Assembly (NCBI GenBank): GCA_965198095.1
Contig: OZ240239.1
Coordinates: 620,001 to 684,000 of the forward strand
Length of the DNA: 64,000 bases
Direction of reading: 5' to 3'
Source of the DNA: CBDFJH01 sp965198095
Lineage (GTDB): Bacteria; Latescibacterota; UBA2968; GCA-2709665
The position numbers and the translations under genes were made by a program. Shown piece by piece: positions 31,396 through 40,560 of the stretch; the stretch's first letter is position 1, and every line of letters starts with the position of its first letter. The notes below the pieces were generated by a model, which was not told the origin of the DNA, did no database searches, and saw only the letters and a list, made by a program, of their open reading frames with translations.

Positions 31396-32343
31396 TCAAG
31401 CTTTCTCCCGTAGCAAGCGTGCGGCCCCGAGAATCCCCGCATCATCGCCCAGCTCGGCCGGCACGATCTTTACGGACTCCTTGATTCCGATCTGACCCCG
31501 CTCCGTGAACGTTCGCCGCGCAGGCGCCAGGATGCGTTCTCCGGCCAGCGCAAGGCCCCCGGCGAGGGCAACCACGTTCACATTCAACGCATTGACGAGG
31601 CTCACCAGGCCCACGCCCAGAAAGAAACCCGTCTCCTCCACAAGGGTCGCGGAAAGGGCATCGCCCGACGCCGACGCCTCCAAAATCGCCTCTGTCGTCA
31701 AACTTTCGGCGTTCAAGACGCTTTCGACACCCCCGTCCGCGAGTCGCTCCCGGGCCCTGCGCACCACGGCAGAAGCGGAGACATACAATTCGAGACATCC
31801 ATAGTTCCCACACGTGCAGCGCGGACCGTTCAGATCGATCGTCGTGTGGCCCACCTCCGCCGCGTTCCCGTTGAACCCGCGCATCAGCGCGCCCTCGACC
31901 ATCCAGCCGCCGCCGACCCCCGTGCCCAGCGTCACGCACAGAAAATGGTCGACGCCCCGCCCCGCCCCCTGCCACTGCTCCCCGCAGGCGGCGACATTGG
32001 CATCGTTATCGACCTCGACCGGGATCCGAAGCCGGTCTTCGAGCCGATCCTTCAACGGAACGCCGTGCATACAGGTCAAGTTTACGGGAGAGATGATCAC
32101 CCCCTCGAGAGGGTCCAGCGGTCCCGGAGCGCCGATCCCCAGCCCTCCGACGTCTGAGGGCCGGACGCCCCCGGCCGAGGCCGCGCCCGCGACACACGTC
32201 AGAATGCCCTCGATCACCCCGTCGCTTCCCAGATCCGGCCGTGTCGGACATCTGTGTCGACCCAGGATCTCGCCGTCTCCGGACACCAGACCGGCACGCG
32301 TATTCGTGCCCCCGAGATCCACGCCGATCGTCAGCTGTTTCAT
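31396..32343 (-). CDS. ROK-family sugar kinase (glucokinase-like)
   Basis: This 315-residue protein has the ATP motif IGVDLGGTNTRAGLVSGDGE, substrate site VEVDNDANVAACGEQWQGAG, catalytic LGTGVGGGWMVEG, and the ROK zinc motif GHTTIDLNGPRCTCGNYGCL followed by ELYVS. It is predicted to phosphorylate a hexose. ATG 32343 overlaps the stop of the aldolase gene (ATGA), so it is co-translated in a kdgK-eda-ROK unit. The start is fixed by MKQLTIGVDLGG. Confidence 0.92.
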   Translation of the reverse strand: MKQLTIGVDLGGTNTRAGLVSGDGEILGRHRCPTRPDLGSDGVIEGILTCVAGAASAGGVRPSDVGGLGIGAPGPLDPLEGVIISPVNLTCMHGVPLKDRLEDRLRIPVEVDNDANVAACGEQWQGAGRGVDHFLCVTLGTGVGGGWMVEGALMRGFNGNAAEVGHTTIDLNGPRCTCGNYGCLELYVSASAVVRRARERLADGGVESVLNAESLTTEAILEASASGDALSATLVEETGFFLGVGLVSLVNALNVNVVALAGGLALAGERILAPARRTFTERGQIGIKESVKIVPAELGDDAGILGAARLLREKA

Positions 32344-32981
32344 GGGCTCTCCCGCGCCTCGCGCACCGCTCTCACGAAGCGCCCCGCCGTTACCGTAAGG
32401 CGCTTCCAGTCCCGGTTCGCCACCGCGGTCCTGTCCACCATCGCGCTCCCCGCGCCGACGGCGCAGGCACCCGCCCTGATGAACTCGGGCGTCGTCCGAA
32501 TGTCGACACCCCCGGTCGGCATCATGCGTACCTGAGGAAGCGGACCCCGAACGTCCTTGAAATAGGACGGTCCGCCCACGGAGGCCGGAAAGACCTTCAC
32601 GACATCCGCTCCAGCCTGCCACGCCGTCAGGATCTCCGTCGGTGTAAACCCGCCAGGCATCACCACCTTGCCGTATCGCCTGGCCATCTGAATCACGTCG
32701 AGATTCAGCGTCGGGCTCACGACGTACTCCGCGCCCGCCAGAATCGCGCATCGTGCCGTCTCCGGGTCCAGCACGGAACCCACACCCACGATCGTATCCT
32801 GCATCTGCGACGTCGCCTGTTCGATCACCTTCAACGCCCCGGGCACGGTCATCGTCACCTCGATCGACACGACGCCGCCTTCGCGCAACGCCTTCGAAAC
32901 ATCCAGCAACTCCGACGGTGAGTCGGCGCGGAGCACGGCAACCACCCCGCAATCCACGATCCGATCGAGTAGTCCAGGCAT
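32340..32981 (-). CDS. eda: KDPG/KHG aldolase
   Basis: This 213-residue class I aldolase has GVVAVLRADSPSELLDVSKA at the N-terminus, the E in SIEVTMTVPGALKVIEQ, VSPTLNLDVIQMARRYGKVV, PGGFTPTEILTAWQAGADVV with the Schiff-base region KVFPAS, and MPTGGVDIRTTPEFIRAG. It cleaves 2-keto-3-deoxy-6-phosphogluconate to pyruvate and glyceraldehyde-3-phosphate. ATG 32981 follows agggggaggcaggaag. It is encoded downstream of the 2-keto-3-deoxygluconate kinase, giving a lower Entner-Doudoroff or uronate branch. Confidence 0.93.
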   Translation of the reverse strand: MPGLLDRIVDCGVVAVLRADSPSELLDVSKALREGGVVSIEVTMTVPGALKVIEQATSQMQDTIVGVGSVLDPETARCAILAGAEYVVSPTLNLDVIQMARRYGKVVMPGGFTPTEILTAWQAGADVVKVFPASVGGPSYFKDVRGPLPQVRMMPTGGVDIRTTPEFIRAGACAVGAGSAMVDRTAVANRDWKRLTVTAGRFVRAVREARESP

Positions 32982-33074
32982 CTTCCTGCCTCCCCCTAGA
33001 AAGAATGCCCGGAACCTTCCGAGCATTCGTACACGACCCTCACACGGGGGTCGCAACCCGAGCTTCGCCATTTC

Positions 33075-34118
33075 CTACCGACGAATCCGCGCCCCACCGC
33101 CCTTCCGTACCGCTTCCGCTTCTGCCCGCGTCGCCCAGTTCACGTCTCCCGGAAAGGTATGCGCCAGGGCCGAATAGGCCCCGGCGAAATCGACGACGGC
33201 CTGCGGATGCCTTCCTTCGAGCAACCCGGAGATCACGCCGGCCGAAAAACTGTCTCCCCCGCCCACGCGATCGACGATTTCCAGGTCCTCATACACGCGG
33301 GACAGAAAAAACGCCTCGGAATCGAACAACAGCGTCCTCCAGTCGTTCAAGCGTCCGGTCTTCGCCACCCGAAGCGTGGTCCCTACGTACTCCAAGTTCG
33401 GATACGCCTCCACCGCCCGGCGTGCCACCGCCTTGTAGCCCTCCGGATCGAGCGCGCTGTAGTCGTCCGAGGCCCCCTCCGCCTTCAGACCCAGCACCTT
33501 TTCGAAGTCCTCCTCGTTCCCGATCAGGACCTTGACCAGCGGCATGAACTGCTTCGTCGTCTCCTGCGCCCGTTCCGACGACCACAGCTTCGAACGAAAA
33601 TTCAGGTCGTAGCTCGTCGTCACGCCTGCGGCGTCGGCCGCACTCAACGCTTCCAGCGTCGTCGCGGCCGCGCCGTCCGAAAGGGCCGGCGTTATGCCGC
33701 TCACGTGGAACCATCGCGCGTTCGACAGGACCTCTGTCCAGCTCACCATCCCCGGTTCGATGTTGGCGATGGCCGAATGTCCCCGGTCATACGTCACCGC
33801 GCTCGCACGCGGTCCGACGCCGATCTCCAGGTGATAAAACCCGTTTCGCTCCAGACCGACGCCGTCGAACGGCACCCAGACAACGTGAGAGACGTCCACG
33901 CCGTGCTCGCGGCCCTTGTTCCGGATCATCCACCCCGACCAGTTATCGACCAGCCTCGAAACCCACGCCGTCTTCAGACCCAGGTGGGCGCAGCCGACGG
34001 CCACGTTGTACTCTCCGCCGCCGACCTCTACGTCCAGGCGGGTCGCCTGTTCGAGTCGCCGGGCCTCGGGCGACGAAAGCCGCACCATCGCTTCGCCAAA
34101 AGTCACCACGTCATACAT
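33075..34118 (-). CDS. kdgK: PfkB-family kinase, probable 2-keto-3-deoxygluconate kinase
   Basis: This 347-residue PfkB kinase has MYDVVTFGEAMVRLSSPEAR, the substrate motif VGGGEYNVAVGCAHLGLKTA, and the catalytic GGGDSFSAGVISGLLEG (Asp base) near the C-terminus. The KDG specificity is inferred from FGE at the start and from the adjacent aldolase gene. ATG 34118 is preceded by aggaag. It is the first gene of the kinase-aldolase-ROK unit. Confidence 0.88.
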   Translation of the reverse strand: MYDVVTFGEAMVRLSSPEARRLEQATRLDVEVGGGEYNVAVGCAHLGLKTAWVSRLVDNWSGWMIRNKGREHGVDVSHVVWVPFDGVGLERNGFYHLEIGVGPRASAVTYDRGHSAIANIEPGMVSWTEVLSNARWFHVSGITPALSDGAAATTLEALSAADAAGVTTSYDLNFRSKLWSSERAQETTKQFMPLVKVLIGNEEDFEKVLGLKAEGASDDYSALDPEGYKAVARRAVEAYPNLEYVGTTLRVAKTGRLNDWRTLLFDSEAFFLSRVYEDLEIVDRVGGGDSFSAGVISGLLEGRHPQAVVDFAGAYSALAHTFPGDVNWATRAEAEAVRKGGGARIRR

Positions 34119-34162
34119 CGCGTCCGGCTTCCTTTTCTTCCATCCGACGGGGCGGAGGGCCC

Positions 34163-34855
34163 TCACTCATCGCGTCCGCCCAGGAGCCCGGACAGGATCA
34201 ACAGCCTCAGCAGGTGAAGCACGGCAACGAGCGCGGAGGCAACATACGTCCAGGCCGCTGCGTTGAGCACCTTCCGGGCCGCGGGGATCTCCACCTCCGT
34301 GAGATATCCGCCCTCTCCGAGCAGCTTGATCGCCCGGCGGCTCGCGTTGAACTCCACGGGAAGGGTGACCAGTCCGAACAGGACGGCGAACGAAAAGAAG
34401 AGGATCCCCAGCTGAACCATGATGCCGGACTGGAAGAAGAACCCGATGAAGAAGAGCGGCATGCCCAGCCAGGAGCCGAAATTCGCCACGGGGACGATAT
34501 TGGAGCGAAGGGTCAACGGAACATAAGCCTCCGCGTGCTGCAGCGCGTGACCCGCCTCGTGGGCGGCAACGCCGATCGCCGCGAGAGACCCCGACTCGAA
34601 CGTGCTGTCGGAGAGCCGCAGCGTCCGGTCCCTTGGATCGTAGTGATCGCTCAACTCTCCGGGCACGTGTTCTACCGCCACAGGCAGGCCCGCCCGTCTC
34701 AAAATGTCTCGAGCGATCTGCTCCGAAGTCATCCCGGAGCGGGACCCGTATTCGCTGAACTTGGAAAAGGTGCGCTTCACCTTGAACTGTGCCCAGACGG
34801 CAAGCAAAAAGCCTGGAATGACGAGCACGAACGTGGGATCGAAAAAAGGAAACAT
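34163..34855 (-). CDS. YugP-type membrane zinc metallopeptidase
   Basis: This 230-residue Zn_peptidase_2 protein has an N-terminal helix (DPTFVLVIPGFLLAVWAQFK), the HEAGHALQHAEAYVPLTLRS catalytic site (about residues 105-124, HExxH), three further membrane helices and TLPVEFNASRRAIKLL, the conserved third-ligand region. It is a membrane protease of unknown substrate. ATG 34855 follows gaggtgga. It precedes the sugar unit by 44 bases. Confidence 0.9.
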   Translation of the reverse strand: MFPFFDPTFVLVIPGFLLAVWAQFKVKRTFSKFSEYGSRSGMTSEQIARDILRRAGLPVAVEHVPGELSDHYDPRDRTLRLSDSTFESGSLAAIGVAAHEAGHALQHAEAYVPLTLRSNIVPVANFGSWLGMPLFFIGFFFQSGIMVQLGILFFSFAVLFGLVTLPVEFNASRRAIKLLGEGGYLTEVEIPAARKVLNAAAWTYVASALVAVLHLLRLLILSGLLGGRDE

Positions 34856-34900
34856 AGGCTTCCACCTCCTCGAAACGTCTCTCAATCTACGTCGACAGAT

Positions 34901-35425
34901 CTAGCCTGAATAATTCATAAAAAGGCTAGGAAAGTCACTCATACTCACCTTTTCTTGCCGCCCAAGAAAAGTAGACAAAAGAAGGGCTCCTGCCTGCCGC
35001 GCCCAACGCGGCGCAGGCAGGCCCCTCAAACGCCGGGGAGGCTCGGGCCGTGGCGACTCAGCCTCACTGGAAACGACTGGCGCCGCGAGTAGAATGAACT
35101 CCTCCCCCCGCCTTATGCCCACTGCGGGACCCGCCCCCACGCCGCGAATTTCCATTCGCCCCCACATCCGCCCCCGCACCTGACCCCGTCCCACAGAGGG
35201 CCCTAACCCCTGGGGAGGAGAAACGCCGAAACAGCTAGAGAGCCGAAACGCCACGGCCGTGATGACATCTGGCCCGAATCACTCGTGAAATCTGAACAAT
35301 CTGCGTACATACCAGGCTTTCCAGTTATTGCACCAAAACAAAGTTTTTTGGCTCAAATTGGATAACTGATCGTTCTACATAAAATTATGAATATTTTCAG
35401 CAAATTTATGAATTATTCAGGCTAG
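34901..35425. mobile_element. Miniature inverted-repeat element, copy B (525 bp)
   Basis: Perfect terminal inverted repeats, TAGCCTGAATAATTCATAAA at 34902-34921 and its exact reverse complement at 35405-35424, flank 480 bases nearly identical to copy A. The outermost bases c and g also pair. It has no transposase, so it would need an element supplying one in trans. 35426-35632 holds no gene. Confidence 0.88.
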
Positions 35426-35632
35426 TGTCGCGTCCCAGCAATTCGTAGAACAACTTTGTGACCAGCCCCTATGTTCGGCAGTAGGACTAGTGAACCATCC
35501 AAGTGATTGATCTCAAAGGAACTAAGGGCAATAGTGTAATCACCATTTAGAAGCTGGTTTGTAGGAAATCTTATTGAAGAAACTTCCGGGACGTAACACT
35601 AGACGTCGAACAGACCCCGACGCATTCGGTGA

Positions 35633-36556
35633 TCAACCAATCTCATCGATCAGCCTTCGAAGGTTCGCGTAATTGATCCGCATCGCTTCTTCCGCAGATC
35701 CGCCCGGCGGCAGAAAATGGGTCGAGAGCGACAGCACCGCCTCGCTCCGGTGATCCCCAAGGGTGCGAAAGATCGTCCGGTAGTCGACGTCTCCTTCACC
35801 GATCGGGCAGTACTCGAAACGGTTGCGAAGCCCATCGATCACCCGAAGGTCCTTCAGATGAAGCGCGTGAAGGTAGGGTCTCACGTTGTGAAACCCGGCT
35901 GTCGCCACATCCCATTCGCCGCTGTTCCAGTTGTCGGAGGGACCCCACATCACCTTGACCCGCCTGGAACCGAGGCGCTCGGCCAGCAGACGAAAGTTGC
36001 CGGTCGTGTTCGTGAAATTCCAGGGCATCATCCCCATGGCAAGATCGACGTCATAACGTTCCGCCTCTTCAAGCAGGCGCGAAAATATCGCGACCAGCTT
36101 GTCCATATCGCCGTCGGTGATGACGCCGCCCCGCGTCAGCCAGCGCATCGGCCACGTCGGCTTTCCGCCAACATACTCGCCCGGCCACGCAAACGTAAAG
36201 GTGCTCACCGTCGACACACCGAGCCGACGGGCGATCTGCATCGCGCGCGTCAGGTCCTTCGATTGCCGGACGAAATCGTCGTGATCGTCGAGGCGTTCCG
36301 GGTCCAGGTCGCACAGATGGATCGTCTTGAACGATCCCCCCGCGCCGACAGCAAAGATTTCGAGATTGTGTTCGGCTCGCAGATCGGAAAGCCGGTCGGC
36401 TTCCCGATCGGTCATCTCGGCCATGGGCGAATCTCCGGGCAGGCGGTCGTACCATACCGTTTCCGCTCCGATCTCGGCCGCCTTCGCCATGGCCGCTTCA
36501 AGAGGGAGTCTGAGTTCTCCCAGGTACATCCCGATTCTGAACTTGCAGTCCGGCAT
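35633..36556 (-). CDS. Sugar-phosphate isomerase/epimerase (TIM barrel)
   Basis: This 307-residue AP-endonuclease-2-fold TIM barrel has FRIGMYLGELRLPLEAAMAK, EIGAETVWYDRLPGDSP, LAMGMMPWNFTNTTGNFRLL, VMWGPSDNWNSGEWD, HALHLKDLRVIDG and CPIGEGDVDYRTIFRTLGDH. The metal ligands (Glu, Asp, His, Glu) fall in the expected strands. The substrate is unknown, plausibly a keto-sugar or inositol derivative. ATG 36556 overlaps the fmt stop (ATGA). Confidence 0.85.
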   Translation of the reverse strand: MPDCKFRIGMYLGELRLPLEAAMAKAAEIGAETVWYDRLPGDSPMAEMTDREADRLSDLRAEHNLEIFAVGAGGSFKTIHLCDLDPERLDDHDDFVRQSKDLTRAMQIARRLGVSTVSTFTFAWPGEYVGGKPTWPMRWLTRGGVITDGDMDKLVAIFSRLLEEAERYDVDLAMGMMPWNFTNTTGNFRLLAERLGSRRVKVMWGPSDNWNSGEWDVATAGFHNVRPYLHALHLKDLRVIDGLRNRFEYCPIGEGDVDYRTIFRTLGDHRSEAVLSLSTHFLPPGGSAEEAMRINYANLRRLIDEIG

Positions 36557-37521
36557 CAGGCGTTCCTCGAGCTCATCGCTCCGTGTCGTCCGCTCGCCGT
36601 TCCCATCCACTCACCGGGTGAAATCTGCCCGCCCCGAACGAAGGCCGCGCCGCTCATCCTCCGTCTCCCCGACGGCTGGACCTCTTCCAGGCGGAGCGAC
36701 CCGTTTCTCGTGGCCACGACGAACCCCGTCTTTGCATCCGCGGCGAGCACCTCGCCCGGCGCGCCCTCGCCGGGACAGGCGGTCGCCCGATACAGCTTCA
36801 AGACCCGCCCGCGCCAGTCCGTGAACGCCCCGGGAACCGGGTTCGTTCCCCGGATCAGGTTCCGAATCGACGTCGCGCCCCGATCCCAATCTATCCTCGC
36901 ATCCTCCCGCCGAAGCTTCGGCGCCCGGCTCACCCGGCTCGCCCGCTGAGGCCTCGGCGTTGCCCGGCCGGATGCGAGTGCATCCACGGTCTCCAGGACG
37001 ACCTCCGCACCCAGAACCTTCAACCGTTCGTGAAGCTCTCCGCAGGTCTCATCCGGGCCAATCCGCACGCGCCGCTGCATCAGGATGTCCCCGGCGTCCA
37101 CTTTGGACTGCAGCAAAAACGTGGTGACGCCCGTCTCCCGCTCGCCTCGAATGATCGCCCATTGCATCGGGGCGGCGCCCCGGTAGGCCGGCAGCAGGGA
37201 AGGATGAAGATTGACGGAACCCAGCCTCGGCATGTCCAGAACCGGCTTGGGAAGAATCGCGAAGGCCACCACGACGAAAAGGTCTGCATTGAACGCCCTC
37301 AGCGTCGCCAGAAAAGTCGGATCTGCAAGGGACTCCGGCTGCGCCACCGGCAGACCCATCCGCCGTGCGGCCGCCTTGACGGGCGGAGAGGCCATCTTGC
37401 GTCCTCGTCCCGCCGGACGATCCGGCCTCGAGACCACGCCCGCGAGGTCGTGCGGACCCTGTTCGAGCCGTTCCAGAGAGGGGACCGCAAAGTCGGGCGT
37501 TCCCATAAACACCAGTCTCAA
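36556..37521 (-). CDS. fmt: Methionyl-tRNA formyltransferase
   Basis: This 321-residue protein has RLVFMGTPDFAVPSLERL at the N-terminus, the formyl-donor motif NLHPSLLPAYRGAAPMQWAI (about residues 105-124) and the C-terminal OB domain (NLIRGTNPVPGAFTDWRGRV). It formylates initiator Met-tRNA. The start is TTG 37521, since FMGTPDF must be included. It lies 21 bases after yajC. It ends by overlapping the epimerase start. Confidence 0.95.
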   Translation of the reverse strand: MRLVFMGTPDFAVPSLERLEQGPHDLAGVVSRPDRPAGRGRKMASPPVKAAARRMGLPVAQPESLADPTFLATLRAFNADLFVVVAFAILPKPVLDMPRLGSVNLHPSLLPAYRGAAPMQWAIIRGERETGVTTFLLQSKVDAGDILMQRRVRIGPDETCGELHERLKVLGAEVVLETVDALASGRATPRPQRASRVSRAPKLRREDARIDWDRGATSIRNLIRGTNPVPGAFTDWRGRVLKLYRATACPGEGAPGEVLAADAKTGFVVATRNGSLRLEEVQPSGRRRMSGAAFVRGGQISPGEWMGTASGRHGAMSSRNA

Positions 37522-37542
37522 GACCCGGGGGCACCCCCTTCG

Positions 37543-37863
37543 TCATCTCTTTTCGTTCACCTGTGAAATGGATCCTCGGGAGACCTCGATCCGAACATCC
37601 TTGGCCACCTGCACGACCAGGATGTTCTCCTTCTCCTTTATCCCGATAATCGTGCCGTGGACGCCGCCCGACGTAACGACGCGATCTCCCTTCTTCAGCG
37701 CATCGATCATGACCTTATGCCGCTTCTGCTTCTTATGCTGGGGGCGAATGATCAAGAGATAGACCACGACAAACATCAGAACCAAAGGGAGCATGGCCCC
37801 GAAACCGCTTGACCCTTCTCCGGACTGCCCACCCATCGCAAGAACGTCTTGGACTCCGAACAA
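37543..37863 (-). CDS. yajC: Preprotein translocase subunit YajC
   Basis: This 106-residue protein has one membrane helix (FGAMLPLVLMFVVVYLLIIR, residues 22-41) and the SH3-like tail KKQKRHKVMIDALKKGDRVV then TSGGVHGTIIGIKEKENILV, exactly the YajC pattern. It is an accessory of SecDF. It is located directly after tgt, as in many bacteria, but secD and secF are not adjacent. Confidence 0.95.
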   Translation of the reverse strand: MFGVQDVLAMGGQSGEGSSGFGAMLPLVLMFVVVYLLIIRPQHKKQKRHKVMIDALKKGDRVVTSGGVHGTIIGIKEKENILVVQVAKDVRIEVSRGSISQVNEKR

Positions 37864-37893
37864 AGTATCCCTCCTCGTCGGGCGGTAAAGAGG

Positions 37894-39015
37894 CTAGCAC
37901 GCCACGGAAAGCGCTTCTTCACCTAAGTAGTGGTGGTGGAACGCTTCGAACCACGCACCGAACCGATCGGCCAGAATGGCGTTTCTCATCTCTTGCATCA
38001 GCTCGAAGTAGAAGTGCAGGCTGTGAACGGTCGCCAGCCGAAAGCCGAGGAGCTCATTCACGCGAAGCAGGTGTCGGATGTAGGCGCGCGAGTAGTTCCG
38101 ACACGCATAACATCCGCAGTCACGATCGATCGGGGCGAAATCCCTCGCGTATTTCGCCTTCCTGAGACGCATTCTGCCTTGGCGCGTAAAGACCGTTCCG
38201 TTCCTGGCGTTTCGGGTCGGTATCACGCAGTCGAACATATCGATTCCCCGCAAGACCGCACCCGCAAGATCATCCGGGGGGCCGCATCCCATCAGATATC
38301 GGGGCCGGTCGGCCGGAAGGCGACGGTCCAACACTTCCACGGCCTCCCAGGTCATCGCCTTCGGTTCCCCGACGCACGCACCCCCGACGGCATAGCCGGC
38401 AAGATCGAACGCAAGCATCTCTTCAGCGAACCGGTCTCGCAAATCGGCATACGTGCTGCCCTGTATGACGCCGAACAGGGCTTGAAACTCGCCGGCCTGG
38501 CTCCTTCGCTCCAGGGCGTCATAGGCCCGCACGCATCGGCCCGCCCATCGGAGCGTCCGTTCCCCCGACGCCTGCGCGTAGGCCCGGTCGCAAGGATAGG
38601 GAGCGCACTCGTCGAAGGCCACGATGATGTCGGCACCAAGCTTGTGCTCAAAGCGGATGACCTCCTCGGGTGTAAAGAGGTGGCGGGAGCCGTCGACGTG
38701 GGACTGGAAGAGGACACCCTCTTCCGTAATCTTGTTCAAAGAGGCCAGACTCCTGACCTGGAACCCCCCGCTGTCCGTCAAGATGGCGCGATCCCAGCCC
38801 ATGAATCGGTGGAGGCCGCCGGCCTCGGCGATCGTGTCCACCCCCGGCCTGAGATAGAGATGATACGCGTTTCCGAGCAGAATCCGGGCGCCCAGATCCC
38901 TCAGGTCCTGTTGCCCCAAGGCCTTCACGGATGCCTGGGTACCGACCGGCATGAAAACCGGGGTCTCTACGACGCCGTGCGGCGTGTGGACGACCCCTGC
39001 GCGTGCCTTCGTCAA
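37894..39015 (-). CDS. tgt: tRNA-guanine transglycosylase
   Basis: The protein has the catalytic VVHTPHGVVETPVFMPVGTQ, the nucleophile loop ILTDSGGFQV, FDECAPYP, GYAVGGACVGEPK and the zinc site CGCYACRNYSRAYIRHLLRV ending in ATVHSLH. It inserts preQ1 at tRNA position 34. In-frame codons upstream of the TTG at 39015 encode EGRFRFEVVAVDS, the normal TGT N-terminus; no ATG, GTG or TTG occurs there, but ATC at 39060 stands 6 bases after ggggaggtg. Translation may therefore start at ATC. Confidence 0.93.
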   Translation of the reverse strand: MTKARAGVVHTPHGVVETPVFMPVGTQASVKALGQQDLRDLGARILLGNAYHLYLRPGVDTIAEAGGLHRFMGWDRAILTDSGGFQVRSLASLNKITEEGVLFQSHVDGSRHLFTPEEVIRFEHKLGADIIVAFDECAPYPCDRAYAQASGERTLRWAGRCVRAYDALERRSQAGEFQALFGVIQGSTYADLRDRFAEEMLAFDLAGYAVGGACVGEPKAMTWEAVEVLDRRLPADRPRYLMGCGPPDDLAGAVLRGIDMFDCVIPTRNARNGTVFTRQGRMRLRKAKYARDFAPIDRDCGCYACRNYSRAYIRHLLRVNELLGFRLATVHSLHFYFELMQEMRNAILADRFGAWFEAFHHHYLGEEALSVAC

Positions 39016-39156
39016 AGAATCGACCGCAACAACCTCAAACCTGAACCGACCCTCTCCGATGGGACACCTCCCCGAAAGGCCTTGAATCGCCTGAATTCGA
39101 CAAAATATACCAACGGAAAAAAGTCAAGTCAAGATCGTCGCGGGCGCGGAGCATCT

Positions 39157-40389
39157 TCACCTCACCGCCTGCTCCGCCCTCACAAAGACGAGACCCTGCT
39201 TCCGCAGTTCCGGCATCACCCTCCGCAGCGCGGCGAGCGTCGGGGCCTTGGCGTGCCCGATGCCGATCACCGTTCCCTCGCGCCTCGCCTGTCTCGCCAG
39301 CTTTCTCATGGCTTCCTCGACGGCCGAAACCTCTTCCACAAGGTCGACGAAGCTCGCCTTTCTGGCGCAGGCGAGGCCCATGTCGCGAGCGACATCGTAC
39401 GCGACGGATCTCGGAGAGGTCACGCTATCCACGAAGAAAAAATCTCTCTTCCTTGCCTCTCCCAGCACATAGCTCATGGTCCGGGCATCCTGCGTCACCC
39501 GGGATCCCATATGGTTGTTGAATCCGGTGGCGTGGGTTACCATCCCCAGGGCCTTGCGAGTGATCCTGCGAATTTTCTCTTCCGTGTAACTCAGAAAGAT
39601 GGCATCCGGGCCGGGGTTCCGCTCCGGGAAGTCGATCGGTTCCATCGGAAGGTGGATCATCACGCCGTGTCCGGCGGCGGCCGCCCGTTCGGAAATCCAG
39701 CCCGCCTTCTCCGCTGTCGGAAAGATCGAAAGCGTCAGCGGCTCCTCGATCTCACAAAACCCCTCGACGAGATCATTGTGCTGGTTCCCGAAATCATCAA
39801 TGATGATCGCGATGCGGCCCGCCGTGCGCGCAATATTGGGGTTTCGCCGAAGCGTGACCAGGCTCGTCGTCGCGCCGTCGAACCCCAGGCGCATCGAAAG
39901 GGTCGCACCCGAGAGATTCACCCTGGCGTCCAGGACCTCCCCGCCGAGCCGCCTCGTCATCAGAGAGATCTCCAGGTTGCATACGGCCAGCGGAAGTCCA
40001 TCCGGCACATCCGATGAGATCTCCCACCGAATCTCGTTCCCCCGAAGACCGGACGGCCGGCGGGCGCGTACTGCGTCCTCGGGCACGCCCAGACCGGCCA
40101 GCACGCCGGGCGTCCGCGCAGCCACCGAATCCGCGAACGACGCCGGCGTCAGACGCAGCGGCTCCATATACCGGACCGGCTCGGGAAGTCCGGCTACGCC
40201 GCCGATCCGCGCCCAGGCCCAGATCGCCAGACCGCCCGCCGTGACGACCAGGGCCGAGACGACAGACCAAGCCGGCACGGCCGCGTCGCGTCGCTTCCGA
40301 GCCATCCGTCTGACGGCACGCGAAGAACGGCGTGAGGATGCGCGTGAACGCATCTTGTCTCTGCGCACCCGCCGAAAGAAGAAAGCCAT
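39157..40389 (-). CDS. Divergent polysaccharide deacetylase (DUF610)
   Basis: This 410-residue protein has a basic N-terminus, one membrane anchor (VVSALVVTAGGLAIWAWARI, about residues 43-62), a linker domain, and a NodB-like DUF610 domain (IAIIIDDFGNQHNDL, LTLSIFPTAEKAGW, HGVMIHLPMEPIDFP, FNNHMGSRVTQDARTMSYVL, FFFVDSVTSPRSVAYDVA, IGIGHAKAPTLAALRRVMPE). It faces the periplasm and probably acts on envelope polysaccharide. It is first in the tgt-yajC-fmt string, with 97 bases (141 to TTG) to tgt. Confidence 0.88.
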   Translation of the reverse strand: MAFFFRRVRRDKMRSRASSRRSSRAVRRMARKRRDAAVPAWSVVSALVVTAGGLAIWAWARIGGVAGLPEPVRYMEPLRLTPASFADSVAARTPGVLAGLGVPEDAVRARRPSGLRGNEIRWEISSDVPDGLPLAVCNLEISLMTRRLGGEVLDARVNLSGATLSMRLGFDGATTSLVTLRRNPNIARTAGRIAIIIDDFGNQHNDLVEGFCEIEEPLTLSIFPTAEKAGWISERAAAAGHGVMIHLPMEPIDFPERNPGPDAIFLSYTEEKIRRITRKALGMVTHATGFNNHMGSRVTQDARTMSYVLGEARKRDFFFVDSVTSPRSVAYDVARDMGLACARKASFVDLVEEVSAVEEAMRKLARQARREGTVIGIGHAKAPTLAALRRVMPELRKQGLVFVRAEQAVR

Positions 40390-40457
40390 GGAGAGAAGGG
40401 CACTCCGGTATCGACTGAGAACTCAGGGGAGCCGAGAGGGAGACGCTTCGGAAATAC

Positions 40458-40479
40458 GGTCGTGAGGGGGCTCACGACC
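40458..40479. repeat. Stem-loop between two minus-strand genes
   Basis: GGTCGTGAG-gggg-CTCACGACC is a perfect 9-bp stem with a 4-base loop in the gap between the M50 protease stop and the deacetylase start. No U-tract follows on either strand. Confidence 0.5.
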
Positions 40480-40560
40480 TCGAGCAGGGACCCCCGCCAA
40501 GGACGGGGTTCGACCCGCGGGTCAACCTCGTCCGCGAACCGTCAGGACGCGGATTCCGGC

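Noticed and set aside
37930..40017. 695-codon plus-strand frame across tgt and the deacetylase gene
   Set aside because: It spans two clearly real minus-strand genes and has the arginine/histidine-rich composition of an antisense frame.
40458..40479. Hairpin as a rho-independent terminator
   Set aside because: A strong stem, but no U-tract on either strand.
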